Assembly (NCBI RefSeq): GCF_003315295.1
Contig: NZ_QNRI01000002.1
Coordinates: 310,001-374,000 of the forward strand
Origin: Paraliobacillus ryukyuensis
GTDB taxonomy: Bacteria > Bacillota > Bacilli > Bacillales > Amphibacillaceae
DNA length: 64,000 nucleotides
Direction of reading: 5' to 3'
Positions 32,973 through 42,216 of this stretch are shown here, piece by piece. Within the stretch, counting starts at the first letter, position 1. Each line of letters begins with the position of its first letter. The notes beneath the pieces were generated by a model that worked only from the letters and a program-made list of their open reading frames with translations, did no database searches and had not been told where the DNA came from. Position numbers and translations under genes: made by a program.

Positions 32973-33281
32973 ATGCAATCCACACAATCAAATGAAACAA
33001 AGCAAAATAATATAACGAAACAACAGCAAGAAAAAATGACAAAAGAACAAAAAAAAGCTAGCAGGAAAAAGCTGAAAGAAGAAAAAAAACAACACAAGAA
33101 ACCAATTCGAAGGGTATTTCCGATTTGGCTTCGCATAATTGTTGTACTCTTGCTTGCTTTATTGGCGTTAATCATTGGTTTGGTTGTTGGTTATAGCATT
33201 CTTGGTGATGGTCAACCAATGGACGTATTAGAGTTAAAGACGTGGCAACATATTATAGACATTGTTAATGGAGAAAGTTAA
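32973..33281 (+). CDS. EpuA-like small membrane protein (annotated RNA polymerase subunit beta family)
   Basis: A 102-residue protein: a very Lys/Gln-rich cytoplasmic N-terminus (1-48), one membrane helix (about 50-72) and a short outer tail with the EpuA signature YSILGDGQPMDVL...WQHIIDIVNG. Proteins of this family are often labelled 'DNA-directed RNA polymerase subunit beta', but the name has no functional support here. AAGGAG precedes the ATG. It follows flhP closely and may belong to that operon. Confidence 0.78.
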   Translation: MQSTQSNETKQNNITKQQQEKMTKEQKKASRKKLKEEKKQHKKPIRRVFPIWLRIIVVLLLALLALIIGLVVGYSILGDGQPMDVLELKTWQHIIDIVNGES

Positions 33282-33401
33282 TCATTTTTATAATGGTTGA
33301 CTTTTTTTCGCATTAAACACTTAACTTGTATCAATTTCATCATTGCATTCACACTTATAAAACACAAACTTTAAAATGTTTTTTACAAATAAGTGAAGAA
33401 A

Positions 33402-33660
33402 GCAAATGGGGAGACTCCTTGAAAATAAAAAGCTATTTTCTTCGTGCGATGATTCGCTGCCGAAGCGTTCCTTATCCTGAAGGAAACACATCAACCGAAG
33501 AGCCACTTTTGTTGAAGAAGGAAGCTTAGACAAAAACCGTCACGTCGTGTGACAACGTTTAACTGACCCATGTCTTTCAAGCCTTCGGAAAGCGACCCCA
33601 TTTGCTGACTGAACGGAGTAGGCGCGCTACATTTATTCTGAAATATCGTTCGTGTTTTTA
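33402..33660. repeat. Degenerate dispersed intergenic repeat, copy 2
   Basis: Non-coding element in the 450-bp flhP/epuA-fabZ gap. It begins with GCAAATGGGG (33402-33411) and has the exact inverse CCCCATTTGC at 33596-33605. The core order GGAGACTCC - GAAGAGCCACTTTTGTTGAAG - AAGCTTAGACAAAAACCGTC parallels copy 1 (3136-3295), and the tail GCGCGCTACATTTATTCTG is typical of such elements as I remember them. Nothing else is seen in the gap 33282-33732. Confidence 0.55.
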
Positions 33661-33732
33661 ATCAACTATTCAATTATGAAATTTGTGTAACTTTAATAAA
33701 AATAATCAATGCAAAAGACAGGAGTGTAGAAT

Positions 33733-34155
33733 ATGTTAGATATTCAACAAATTAAAGATACCATCCCACATCGTTATCCCTTTTTACTAGTTGATGAAAT
33801 TACAGAGTTAGATGGTGAAAAACGTGTGGTAGGGAAGAAAAATGTCACCATTAATGAACCTTTTTTTCAAGGACATTTTCCCGATTATCCAGTAATGCCA
33901 GGTGTACTTATAGTAGAAGCGTTAGCTCAAACAGGAGCTGTCGCAATCCTTAATAAAGAAGAAAATAAGGGCAAAATTGGTTTCTTAGCTGGGATTGATA
34001 AATGTCGATTTAAACGTCAAGTAAAACCAGGTGACCAATTACGTTTAGAAGTGGAAATCACGCGCTTAAAAGGCCCAGTTGGAAAAGGAAAAGCCACAGC
34101 TACGGTTGATGGAGAACTTGCATGTGAAGCAGAAATTATGTTTGCCATTAAATAA
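33733..34155 (+). CDS. fabZ: 3-hydroxyacyl-ACP dehydratase FabZ
   Basis: Dehydrates 3-hydroxyacyl-ACP in fatty-acid elongation. The 140-residue hot-dog-fold protein has [11 protein letters not shown], the catalytic His H48 in [13 protein letters not shown] and Glu E62 in [16 protein letters not shown] precedes the ATG. Location after flhP matches B. subtilis (ywpB). Confidence 0.96.
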   Translation: MLDIQQIKDTIPHRYPFLLVDEITELDGEKRVVGKKNVTINEPFFQGHFPDYPVMPGVLIVEALAQTGAVAILNKEENKGKIGFLAGIDKCRFKRQVKPGDQLRLEVEITRLKGPVGKGKATATVDGELACEAEIMFAIK

Positions 34156-34257
34156 AAATTTATAAAAATCTCCTTTTTCTATTCTATTTGGTGGAATTAT
34201 TTCGCAAACTTTGGGAAAACTACGTTTGAAATGGAATAGAATGAAGGAGGATTTTTT

Positions 34258-34596
34258 ATGAAAGAAAAAATGGGCAAATGGTTTGTTCCTATATTTGCAA
34301 TGAGTCTACTCTTTGGATGTGCGCAAGACGAGGAAGAACCTGCTGAAGACGAAACGCCAGCAGAAGAAATGGAAGAAGAAATGGATAATGTCCAAGAAGA
34401 AACTGAAGACATGATGGAAGAAGATCAACAAGACCAGACAGATATGCAAGAAGAAGACAAACAGGAACAAAACATGAATGAAGAACAGCAAAATCAAGAT
34501 GAGGCAGAAAAAGATATGAATCAAGATACCGACCAAGGTGACGATACAGGAAACGAAGATACCATGGAAGGCGATCAAGAAAACAAAGAAGAATAA
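34258..34596 (+). CDS. Acidic low-complexity lipoprotein
   Basis: A 112-residue protein with a lipobox (LLFGC, about 18-22), then a tail made almost wholly of Glu, Asp, Gln, Met and Asn, including two DEE/MEEE clusters and repeated EQQNQDE-like units. No fold is recognisable. AAGGAGG precedes the ATG. It could be a surface spacer or cation-binding lipoprotein, but no function is assigned. Strong acidity fits a salt-tolerant organism. Confidence 0.7.
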   Translation: MKEKMGKWFVPIFAMSLLFGCAQDEEEPAEDETPAEEMEEEMDNVQEETEDMMEEDQQDQTDMQEEDKQEQNMNEEQQNQDEAEKDMNQDTDQGDDTGNEDTMEGDQENKEE

Positions 34597-34633
34597 AGTC
34601 TACTTTTTCATCACAAGTAAGCCTTACTTAAAT

Positions 34634-34689
34634 AGGATAGTTTAAGGTGACGTATGATATACATCTGTCACCTTAAGTTATCCTTTTGT
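34634..34689 (+). terminator. Terminator after the acidic lipoprotein gene
   Basis: Long 18-bp stem, AGGATAGTTTAAGGTGAC / GTCACCTTAAGTTATCCT with two G-U pairs, 15-nt loop, then TTTTG. Confidence 0.75.
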
Positions 34690-34798
34690 AAAGAGTCCAA
34701 CATCAGGATTCTTTTTTTATTTTTCAAAATAGTAGTGTTAATCCATGAGAAAAGTGGAAAAGCTATTTATTGGTGATCAAAAGTAATATGTGATATAG

Positions 34799-34824
34799 TA
34801 TAATTCGAAATGACTGACCGGTCA
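34799..34824 (+). promoter_or_regulatory. Promoter -10 and TetR-type operator of the efflux operon
   Basis: TATAAT at 34799-34804 is followed by the perfect 10-bp palindrome TGACCGGTCA at 34815-34824, set in ATGACTGACCGGTCATTT. This is a common TetR/AcrR operator form, and its position just after the -10 suggests autorepression of the downstream TetR gene and pump. Confidence 0.6.
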
Positions 34825-34889
34825 TTTATTAAAAATTAATGAAACGCTTCGTCTTTTTCATGCGTACGATAATCGAAAGGTAGGTGAGA

Positions 34890-35756
34890 ATGTTGAATCA
34901 AAAAAAGCAACGAATGATTGAAGAGAGTATGAAGTTATTTGCAGAGAAAGGATTTCATGCGACATCAATTCAAGAAATTGCTAACAAAAGTGATGTTTCC
35001 AAGGGTACATTTTATTTATATTTTGCTTCCAAAGAAGAGTTAATTGTAGAATTATTTGATTACTATACATCACTTGTGATGGATAAATTCAAAACGATTC
35101 AACAAAAAAATATTGATGCAAAACAAAAACTCGTTGAGCAAATGCAAATGATGTTAGACTTAATTACCAATCACAAAGAATACATGGTTATGCACTTACA
35201 AGATAATATACATATTGGACAGCATATGAATGATCTCGCTATGAAACTACTCCAACGTTCCTTTGAGTGGTCCAAGACTGCGTTAACGGAAATATACGGA
35301 GAACAAATTGCACCTTATATTGTTGATGCATCCATTCAATTAGACGGTGCGTTGCATGGATATTGTAAAGCAATTGTGATGCACGATCTGCAAGTAGATA
35401 ATACTTCTCTAGCCCGATTTATTGTCGATCGATTAGATGATACCTTTCGTAGTATGATGCACAACAATGTAGAGCCTCAAATTAGTTATGATCAATTAAC
35501 ATTTGCAACGATAAATCAATCGCAAAATGTTCGAGTTATTAAAAAACTTATCGAACGTACCATTGCTACGATAGATTTGCTCCAACTACCAGAGCAAGAA
35601 AAAAAACAGCTGAAAGAAGCGGCTGAGATGATAAATGAAGAAAGCAACAAACCAGAAGCAAATAATGTGGTGTTGCAAGGGATATTATTACAATTAAAAC
35701 GTATTCCAGAATTACAAAAGCTAAGTTCTGATATCGCAACTGAACTAGGAGTTTAA
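34890..35756 (+). CDS. TetR/AcrR-family repressor (YerO-like)
   Basis: A 288-residue regulator. The N-terminal TetR HTH (AEKGFHATSIQEIANKSDVS and KGTFYLYFASKEEL) is followed by a ligand-binding region about 80 residues longer than in most TetR proteins, as in B. subtilis YerO. ATG 34890 has AAAGG 9 nt upstream; GTG 34884 is possible. It is the first gene of a three-gene operon with a membrane-fusion protein and an RND pump, and most likely represses them through the palindrome at 34815-34824. Confidence 0.87.
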   Translation: MLNQKKQRMIEESMKLFAEKGFHATSIQEIANKSDVSKGTFYLYFASKEELIVELFDYYTSLVMDKFKTIQQKNIDAKQKLVEQMQMMLDLITNHKEYMVMHLQDNIHIGQHMNDLAMKLLQRSFEWSKTALTEIYGEQIAPYIVDASIQLDGALHGYCKAIVMHDLQVDNTSLARFIVDRLDDTFRSMMHNNVEPQISYDQLTFATINQSQNVRVIKKLIERTIATIDLLQLPEQEKKQLKEAAEMINEESNKPEANNVVLQGILLQLKRIPELQKLSSDIATELGV

Positions 35757-35777
35757 ATAAATGAGAGGGGATCAAAT

Positions 35778-36656
35778 ATGAAGAAATTAAGTTTATTGCT
35801 CGTTGCTTTGCTACTGTTATTAGCAGCATGTACGGAGGATGACTCTGCTACAGAAGAAGAAACACAAAAAAGTGTAACAACAGTCGAAGTAGATGAGGTT
35901 ACACAAGGAGATATTACCATTGATAAATCATTTTATGGACGTACCAGCCCAGTTCAAACAACACCAGTGATGGCTCCGATGGCAGGTGAATTGGATAGTC
36001 TGGACGTTGAAAATGGGGAACATGTAAAAGAAGATGATGATTTATTAACGATCATTGGTGCAGAAACAGGCAGATCAATGACAATCACCGCTTCAAATGA
36101 TGGGGAAATCACTAGCTTATCAGCAAAAGAAGGTGACATGGTTTCAACAGAAAATGCAATTGCAGTCATTGCAGACCTATCAGAATTAACAGTAGAACTA
36201 ACCGTTACGGCAAACAATTTACGTTTGTTTGAAGAAGATGCAGAAGTGGACGTCCATTTCTCTGACGCAGAAGATGAAACGACTGCAACTGTTGATTATA
36301 TAGGTACATTACCGAATGATACTGGTCTTTATCCAATTGAATTAACCCTAGATAATGAAGATAATCAGTGGCAACCTGGAACCGTTGCAGAAGTGGTGGT
36401 TCCGGAAAATACGGTAGAGGATACGTTGATTGTCCCAACCACTGCTATCGTAGACGAAGATGATGCATCGTATGTCTATGTTGTTAATGAAGATAACGTT
36501 ACAAAATTAGAGATAACAGTTACTGAGTCACAAACAAACAAAACAGCTATTGAAGGAGAACTATCTGAAGGTGATCAAGTTGTAACAAGTGGTCAACTCA
36601 CATTGTCAGATGGAGCTAAAATAAGTATAAGTGATGGGGAGGATAATGCATCGTGA
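35778..36656 (+). CDS. RND efflux periplasmic-adaptor-type (membrane fusion) lipoprotein
   Basis: A 292-residue lipoprotein with lipobox LLAACT (cysteine about residue 17), a short biotinyl/lipoyl-like domain (MAPMAGELDSLDVENGEHVKEDD area) and a beta-barrel domain (VPTTAIVDEDDASYVYVVNE). It is anchored outside the membrane and partners the RND pump encoded next; the stop overlaps the pump GTG (GTGA). Gram-positive RND systems of the SwrC type usually lack a third, outer-membrane component. Confidence 0.85.
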   Translation: MKKLSLLLVALLLLLAACTEDDSATEEETQKSVTTVEVDEVTQGDITIDKSFYGRTSPVQTTPVMAPMAGELDSLDVENGEHVKEDDDLLTIIGAETGRSMTITASNDGEITSLSAKEGDMVSTENAIAVIADLSELTVELTVTANNLRLFEEDAEVDVHFSDAEDETTATVDYIGTLPNDTGLYPIELTLDNEDNQWQPGTVAEVVVPENTVEDTLIVPTTAIVDEDDASYVYVVNEDNVTKLEITVTESQTNKTAIEGELSEGDQVVTSGQLTLSDGAKISISDGEDNAS

Positions 36657-39600
36657 AGCTAGTAGATCAATCCGTCAAACGTCCAGTTGGAGTGATTATG
36701 ATTGTGTTAGCAATCATTGCACTCGGTGTTATCTCTGTACGAAATTTAGCAATCGATCTACTTCCAGAAATTGATTTACCGGTTGCTGTCGTTGCAGTTA
36801 ATTATCCTGATGCAGCTCCTGAAGAAGTAGAGAAACAAGTTAGCAAACCAATTGAATCTGCCTTAAGTTCAATTGAAGGGGTAGAGACGATCCAGACCCA
36901 ATCACAATCTGGATCCGCTTTAGTCTTAATGCAATTTAACATGGGAACTAATCTTGATAATGCACTTCTTGAAGTAAGGGAAAGTGTTGACCAAGTAAAA
37001 GGGATGCTTCCAGAAAGTGCTGGTGACCCGAGTGTTCTAAGGTTTAACCCAAATCAAATGCCAATTATGTGGGTCGGTCTTTCTGGTGATAATTTAACAG
37101 AACTACAAAGTATTGCAGAAGATCAAGTCGTCCCTCAGTTTGAACGTGAAGGCGGTGTAGCCTCTGTTTCTGTACAAGGTGGTCAAGATCGTGTGATTGA
37201 GCTTGAACTGGATCAAGCCAAATTAACAGAATACGGTTTAAGTACACAACAGATTATGCAGACACTAAGCCAAGTAAATCAATCGGCATCAGCAGGTAGT
37301 GTAGCTAAAGGAGATAAAAACCTTAATATCCGGATTGATGGCACATACACCTCTGTGGAAGATATTCGTGAGACACTTTTACAAACATCTCAAGGGGCAA
37401 CTGTAAAAGTAGAAGACATTGCAACTGTAAATGATACGTTTAGTGATGCTGGTACAACGCTAGTAAACGGCGAACAGGCTGTTGTTTTATCGATCATGAA
37501 ACAATCAGATGGAAATACAGTAGATGTATCCAACAATATTATGGACAGTATGGAAGATTTAAATCAATCTCTACCAGATAATGTGAACTTACAAGTGGTG
37601 GTCGATACATCAGACTTTATTAAACAGTCGATTTCTTCTGTTATTCAAAATATGTTATTCGGTGGATTGTTTGCATTACTTATCCTCCTACTATTTTTAA
37701 AAAGTATTCGTGCAACTTTGGTTGTTGGTCTTTCGATTCCAATTGCCATTATCGCTACATTCACACTAATTTACTTTACCAGAGAGACGTTAAACGTTCT
37801 AACGATGGGTGGTTTAGCACTTGGACTCGGTATGATGGTGGATAGCTCCATTGTTATTTTGGAAAATATCGTCGCCTATCGACAACAAGGGTACTCCATG
37901 AAAGAAGCAGCCAAGCAAGGGGCTTCAGAATTAGCTCCAGCAGTTATTGCGTCAACAACGACAACCCTAGTTGTATTTTTACCAATCGTCTTTGTTGAGG
38001 GAATCGCATCAGAATTGTTTACACCATTAGCCTTAACTGTTGCGTTTGCGCTAATCGCTTCATTAATAGTGGCGATTACCTTAATTCCAATGTTGTCTTC
38101 TAAATTATTGTCCAATGCAATGAGCGATAATGGACGTCGATATTGGTTTGATCGCTTCTTACATCGTTTTAACAACAGCTATAAAGGTGTCTTGAAAAAA
38201 GTACTACGATTTAGAAAAACAACGATTTTTACTAGTCTTGTGATTATTATTGGAAGTTTAGCGCTTATCCCGTTCATTGGAACAGAATTTATTCCACAGG
38301 GAGATCAAGGACAGTTAGAAGTATCAGTCGAAACGCCAGTAGGAACAACAGCAGAAAAAACAACGGAAATTTCGCAACAAGTAAACGAAAAGTTACAAGC
38401 TTATGATGGCGTGATTGAAGTCAATTATGTGACTATTAATAGTGGTGATGCAGCCGCAGGTATCACTGGTGGTGGAAGCTCAAATCAAGCAAGCTACACC
38501 ATTCAATTAGTCGATCCTTCTGAACGTGAACAAACAACCGAAGAAGTAATGCAGGCCATTGATCAAGATGTACAATCCATCCCAGGTGCGGAAATTACCG
38601 TAAGTGCAGTAGGTGCAGCAATAAGTACGGGTGATCCAATCCAGATTCAATTAAATGGACCCGAAAGCGACGTACTTCGTGAACTGGCAGATCAAGTGGT
38701 TACCGAAATTAGTGATGTGGATGGTGTCTATAACCCAACAACATCGGTGGAAGAGACTACACCACAGCTAAATATTCAAGTAGATAAAGATGTTGCTGCA
38801 CAATATGGTTTAACCGAATCAGAAGTAACGTCACAAGTCCAGACGCATTTTACGGGTCAGACTGTTATGCAATATCGTGAAAATGGAGACGATATTGATG
38901 TACGTCTAACGTATCCAGATAATAAGAAAGATACGATTAGTGACTTGAAGACATTAATGATTCAAAACCAACAAGGAACAAGCGTGCCGTTAGAAACGAT
39001 TGCAACTTTTAAACAAGAACAAGCACCTGCAACGTTGACACGCCAGAACCAACAACAACAAGTCAACATTACCTCTGATGTTGTCGGGAACGATCTTGGT
39101 AGTGTACAGACAGCTATTGAAGAAAAATTAGATAGTATGACCTTGCCAGAAGGCTATACGACTAGTATTGGTGGGCAAGCAGAAGATATGGTCGAAGCAT
39201 TCTCTGATTTAGGTCTAGCTTTAGTTTTATCAATCTTCCTTGTTTATGCTGTGATGGCAGTACAATTTGAAAATTTCTTATTCCCGTTCATTATTATGTT
39301 CTCCATGCCAGCGACGGTAGTGGGAATTTTCGGTGGTCTATTTATCACGAATACACCACTAAGTATTACGGCATTTATCGGGATTATCATGCTTGCCGGT
39401 ATTGTAGTAAACAACGCGATTGTATTAGTTGATTACATCAATATCTTACGTGAACGTGGCATGAGCCGATATGAAGCGATTTTAGAAGCGGGAACAAGTA
39501 GAATGCGACCAATCTTAATGACCACATTAACAACGATTTTAGCTATGGTTCCATTAGGATTAGGTATTGGAGAAGGTGCTGAAATGCAGCAACCAATGGC

Positions 39601-39724
39601 GATAACCGTTATCTTTGGTTTAACTGTTTCTAGTATTTTTACGTTATTGCTTATTCCAGTAATCTATACGTATTTTGATGACTTGTCGGAAAAAATTAAA
39701 GGATTATTTAAGAAAGCGGAATAA
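36653..39724 (+). CDS. RND multidrug/lipid exporter (SwrC/YerP-like)
   Basis: A 1023-residue proton-driven RND transporter with 12 membrane helices and two large extracytoplasmic loops. The TM4 proton-relay motif is GLALGLGMMVDSSIVILENI, and TM10-12 contain GIIMLAGIVVNNAIVLVDY. HAE1-type signatures (FIPQGDQGQLEVSVETPVG) are intact. In B. subtilis, SwrC exports surfactin and is preceded by the TetR gene yerO; the same TetR-RND pairing here, plus a separate adaptor, supports a lipopeptide or amphiphile exporter. The exact substrate is inferred. Confidence 0.88.
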   Translation: MKLVDQSVKRPVGVIMIVLAIIALGVISVRNLAIDLLPEIDLPVAVVAVNYPDAAPEEVEKQVSKPIESALSSIEGVETIQTQSQSGSALVLMQFNMGTNLDNALLEVRESVDQVKGMLPESAGDPSVLRFNPNQMPIMWVGLSGDNLTELQSIAEDQVVPQFEREGGVASVSVQGGQDRVIELELDQAKLTEYGLSTQQIMQTLSQVNQSASAGSVAKGDKNLNIRIDGTYTSVEDIRETLLQTSQGATVKVEDIATVNDTFSDAGTTLVNGEQAVVLSIMKQSDGNTVDVSNNIMDSMEDLNQSLPDNVNLQVVVDTSDFIKQSISSVIQNMLFGGLFALLILLLFLKSIRATLVVGLSIPIAIIATFTLIYFTRETLNVLTMGGLALGLGMMVDSSIVILENIVAYRQQGYSMKEAAKQGASELAPAVIASTTTTLVVFLPIVFVEGIASELFTPLALTVAFALIASLIVAITLIPMLSSKLLSNAMSDNGRRYWFDRFLHRFNNSYKGVLKKVLRFRKTTIFTSLVIIIGSLALIPFIGTEFIPQGDQGQLEVSVETPVGTTAEKTTEISQQVNEKLQAYDGVIEVNYVTINSGDAAAGITGGGSSNQASYTIQLVDPSEREQTTEEVMQAIDQDVQSIPGAEITVSAVGAAISTGDPIQIQLNGPESDVLRELADQVVTEISDVDGVYNPTTSVEETTPQLNIQVDKDVAAQYGLTESEVTSQVQTHFTGQTVMQYRENGDDIDVRLTYPDNKKDTISDLKTLMIQNQQGTSVPLETIATFKQEQAPATLTRQNQQQQVNITSDVVGNDLGSVQTAIEEKLDSMTLPEGYTTSIGGQAEDMVEAFSDLGLALVLSIFLVYAVMAVQFENFLFPFIIMFSMPATVVGIFGGLFITNTPLSITAFIGIIMLAGIVVNNAIVLVDYINILRERGMSRYEAILEAGTSRMRPILMTTLTTILAMVPLGLGIGEGAEMQQPMAITVIFGLTVSSIFTLLLIPVIYTYFDDLSEKIKGLFKKAE

Positions 39725-39745
39725 GTAAGATAAAAGCAGTTCAAT

Positions 39746-39780
39746 AAAAAAACTGCACCCTTGGCGGTGCAGTTTTTTTA
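39746..39780. terminator. Bidirectional terminator between the RND operon and the SMR operon
   Basis: Stem AAAAAAACTGCACC / GGTGCAGTTTTTTT with a 6-nt loop. Poly-A and poly-T on both sides let it serve the plus-strand pump and the convergent minus-strand operon. Confidence 0.85.
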
Positions 39781-39832
39781 TGCGAACAGAGCGTCGTTGT
39801 CCGGTCGTTGATAACCACTTTATAACCTAATG

Positions 39833-40171
39833 CTAAATAATCAAGATAGTTCCTAATATGATACAGACAACACCTACTAGTTTGCGTAACGTCATCGGTT
39901 CCTTCAAAAAAAGGGCTGCAATCAAGAATGTCCAAATATATGTAATAGAGGTTAGTGGAAATACGACTGTATAATCCACCTTTTTTAACACATAAATATT
40001 TAACAATGCACCCGATCCATAACAAATCCCACCAAATAAAAGTGACAATACCAAATGACGACTCCAGTGTAATCCATGGCTAGAAGCTCGCTTAAAAAAG
40101 AATGCTCCAATTGCTCCTAACAAGGTAAATAATAAAATGAACGGTAACCAGCTAATCGTCGCCACCACCAA
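39833..40171 (-). CDS. Small EamA/SMR-type membrane protein, subunit 2
   Basis: A 112-residue protein with four predicted membrane helices, ending in the EamA/SMR-like VFPLTSITYIWTFLIAALFLKE and a final KLVGVVCIILGTILII helix. It overlaps the upstream SMR-like gene by 20 nt, so the two are translated together and probably form a heterodimer, as ArnE/ArnF do for flipping undecaprenyl-phosphate aminoarabinose. A lipid-linked sugar flippase role is inferred from the operon (GT2 and GT-C-like partners). Confidence 0.7.
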   Translation of the reverse strand: MVVATISWLPFILLFTLLGAIGAFFFKRASSHGLHWSRHLVLSLLFGGICYGSGALLNIYVLKKVDYTVVFPLTSITYIWTFLIAALFLKEPMTLRKLVGVVCIILGTILII

Positions 40172-40499
40172 TCAAAATAGCGCCTGTAATAATAATCAGC
40201 GTTCCGATTAGCCGAGACGAATCCACCTGCTCCTGTAACAAAAACCATCCAAAAAAAATGGCAAAAACATAGCCAAGGCTGAGTAGTGGATGAAGAATAG
40301 ATAGGTCACCGAATCGAAAAGCAATCAGCATAAACAATGCCCCAGAAAAATAAAGAAAAAAACCAATCCACAACACTAGATCTAGCATGCCATCTGACAA
40401 TTTCCAACTTAGTTGGCCTAAAGCGGTACACAATGATGCAGCAGCCATCAATATAATTCCGACTTTGTTTTTTACTAAGGAGTGAAGGAGTTTATTCAT
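40152..40499 (-). CDS. Small EamA/SMR-type membrane protein, subunit 1
   Basis: A 115-residue, four-helix protein with the SMR/EamA pattern (ALGQLSWKLS in helix 1, FGDLSILHPLLSLGYVFAIFFGW, and LIGTLIIITGAILI). Its start overlaps the end of the DUF6020-like gene by 8 nt and its end overlaps the second SMR-like gene by 20 nt. Two half-size paralogs in tandem is the usual form of heterodimeric SMR flippases. Confidence 0.7.
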   Translation of the reverse strand: MNKLLHSLVKNKVGIILMAAASLCTALGQLSWKLSDGMLDLVLWIGFFLYFSGALFMLIAFRFGDLSILHPLLSLGYVFAIFFGWFLLQEQVDSSRLIGTLIIITGAILIGGGDD

Positions 40500-42216
40500 G
40501 CTGCACCTTCTTTAGCAAGGCCAAACCAATCAGAACAAAGATAACTAACGTATTAGCATATAAATATCGAAAGTCTTGCGCAGGTAAGCCTGCAAAAATT
40601 GTGGCTGTGTTGAGTAGGCTAGGTAATGCAACAATGATCATCTGCTTTCCGAGCTTCAAGACACTAATGAAAGTGAATAAAATAATTGCAAAGGTGTAAA
40701 TGGCTGGTCGCCATATCCATTCTTTCATATACGTCTGACTAAAGTTATACCACCTTGAAAATTGTGTCTGTAACCAAGGACTTATTGAATGTGATACTAG
40801 ATCATAATCATTTGGCTGATAGATTGTTGTTGTGAAAATGTCGGTATAGCCATTCTCAGGCTGATTAATTTGCCAAACTAATGATGTTTGAGCTAAAAAC
40901 GCCTCCATCGCAATGGAGGGATGCTCAAGTACAACCTCGAACCAATAGTTGAGATATGCTCTATTATCGCTAAAAATCATTTCTCCGTTATAATCATGAG
41001 CAAATTTAATTGGATCGGTTCGATAAGGATTGTAATAGGCTTTCCACTGTTCAATAGGCAAAATTTGATCAAAATACGTAAGTTGTTCTTCGGTCATGGC
41101 TGCCTCTTCATAAATGACACGCGCAATTTGTTGTGTTGGTATTGCTAATGCCTCATTCGGGTTAGCAGGGGTCACATTCAAATAACGAAAAATAGGACCT
41201 GTTAGACTAAAATAAATAATGAAGAGAATACCAGAAGTAATCAAGATATGTTTTGTAAATGAACGATATTGTAGTAATAACAAGATAAGCAATAATAATA
41301 TGATTGGCAAACCATTATTTCGAATGAAAATCACGCTTAACAGCGTAATTAAGAGCAAACTAAGATGACGTTTATGCTGTAACCATTTCCCTTTAGATAA
41401 CACGATATGGATCAAGATAATGGTTAATAAAAACAGTGAAGCACTATAAAGCACGTCTTTCCAAATCATTAATACAAAGCCAGTATTAATCGGAGAAAGT
41501 GCAAACAGCAAGGTCAAAGCCCATGTCCATTTTTTATAAATTCCATAGCAATTCAAGCTGTACATTCCATACCCAAAAATCAACGCCAGCAGTGTACTCT
41601 GACCTATGACAACAATTGCCGGTGAATGCCATATGCTCGTTAAGGCAAGCATAAACCACGTATATAGTACAGGATGCCAATTGCTAAATTCTAATGTATG
41701 GATTTGACGCCAATGAGAAAGTGAATCTGGTGTCATAGCACCTGGGAAAAATGCGACCAAAAAGACAGACCAAACGAGTACGCAGGGAATAGCATAATAA
41801 AATAGATAATATTTTGGTATAGGTTGATAACGGACAGTAATGGATTGGGAATAAAGAACGAGTAACACGGATGCCAATAAAATACCAATGGTTACGTAAC
41901 TACCGATTATGATAAATAAACCGATTAACCAATGATTGTCCAATAAGTGTGTTAAAGAACTTTTTAAACTAAGCAATAGCAGTAAAGAAAGAACAATGAC
42001 AAAAGAAACAAAGGTAGGTCGCCGTAGTAACGGAACAAATAATGTAGAATTCCTCCGAATACTACGAAACAAATAGTGATAGATTAGCATAAACGCAAGC
42101 ATTGTTAACACAATGACAAAGACATGTGTATGTGTAAAAGACTGACGAATAGAGATTAGGCTTACGGTACTAAAGGCACTTGCGATAATAAGTAGTAAAA
42201 AAGGAATACCTTTCAC
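40492..42216 (-). CDS. Polytopic membrane protein, DUF6020-like (GT-C-type glycosyltransferase candidate)
   Basis: A 574-residue protein with about 12 hydrophobic segments and a C-terminal globular insertion (about 360-490). GT-C enzymes place an acidic residue in the first outer loop; FFPGAMTPDSLSHWRQ followed by NWHPVLYTWF fits. It would transfer a sugar from a polyprenyl-phosphate carrier to an acceptor outside the membrane. The ATG overlaps the GT2 stop by 4 nt. The family label is from recognition of overall pattern, not a search. Confidence 0.65.
   Translation of the reverse strand: MKGIPFLLLIIASAFSTVSLISIRQSFTHTHVFVIVLTMLAFMLIYHYLFRSIRRNSTLFVPLLRRPTFVSFVIVLSLLLLLSLKSSLTHLLDNHWLIGLFIIIGSYVTIGILLASVLLVLYSQSITVRYQPIPKYYLFYYAIPCVLVWSVFLVAFFPGAMTPDSLSHWRQIHTLEFSNWHPVLYTWFMLALTSIWHSPAIVVIGQSTLLALIFGYGMYSLNCYGIYKKWTWALTLLFALSPINTGFVLMIWKDVLYSASLFLLTIILIHIVLSKGKWLQHKRHLSLLLITLLSVIFIRNNGLPIILLLLILLLLQYRSFTKHILITSGILFIIYFSLTGPIFRYLNVTPANPNEALAIPTQQIARVIYEEAAMTEEQLTYFDQILPIEQWKAYYNPYRTDPIKFAHDYNGEMIFSDNRAYLNYWFEVVLEHPSIAMEAFLAQTSLVWQINQPENGYTDIFTTTIYQPNDYDLVSHSISPWLQTQFSRWYNFSQTYMKEWIWRPAIYTFAIILFTFISVLKLGKQMIIVALPSLLNTATIFAGLPAQDFRYLYANTLVIFVLIGLALLKKVQHE

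Noticed and set aside
33321-33533. Two opposed ORFs of about 70 residues before fabZ
   Set aside because: Both fall in repeat copy 2 and its flank, with no start signals.
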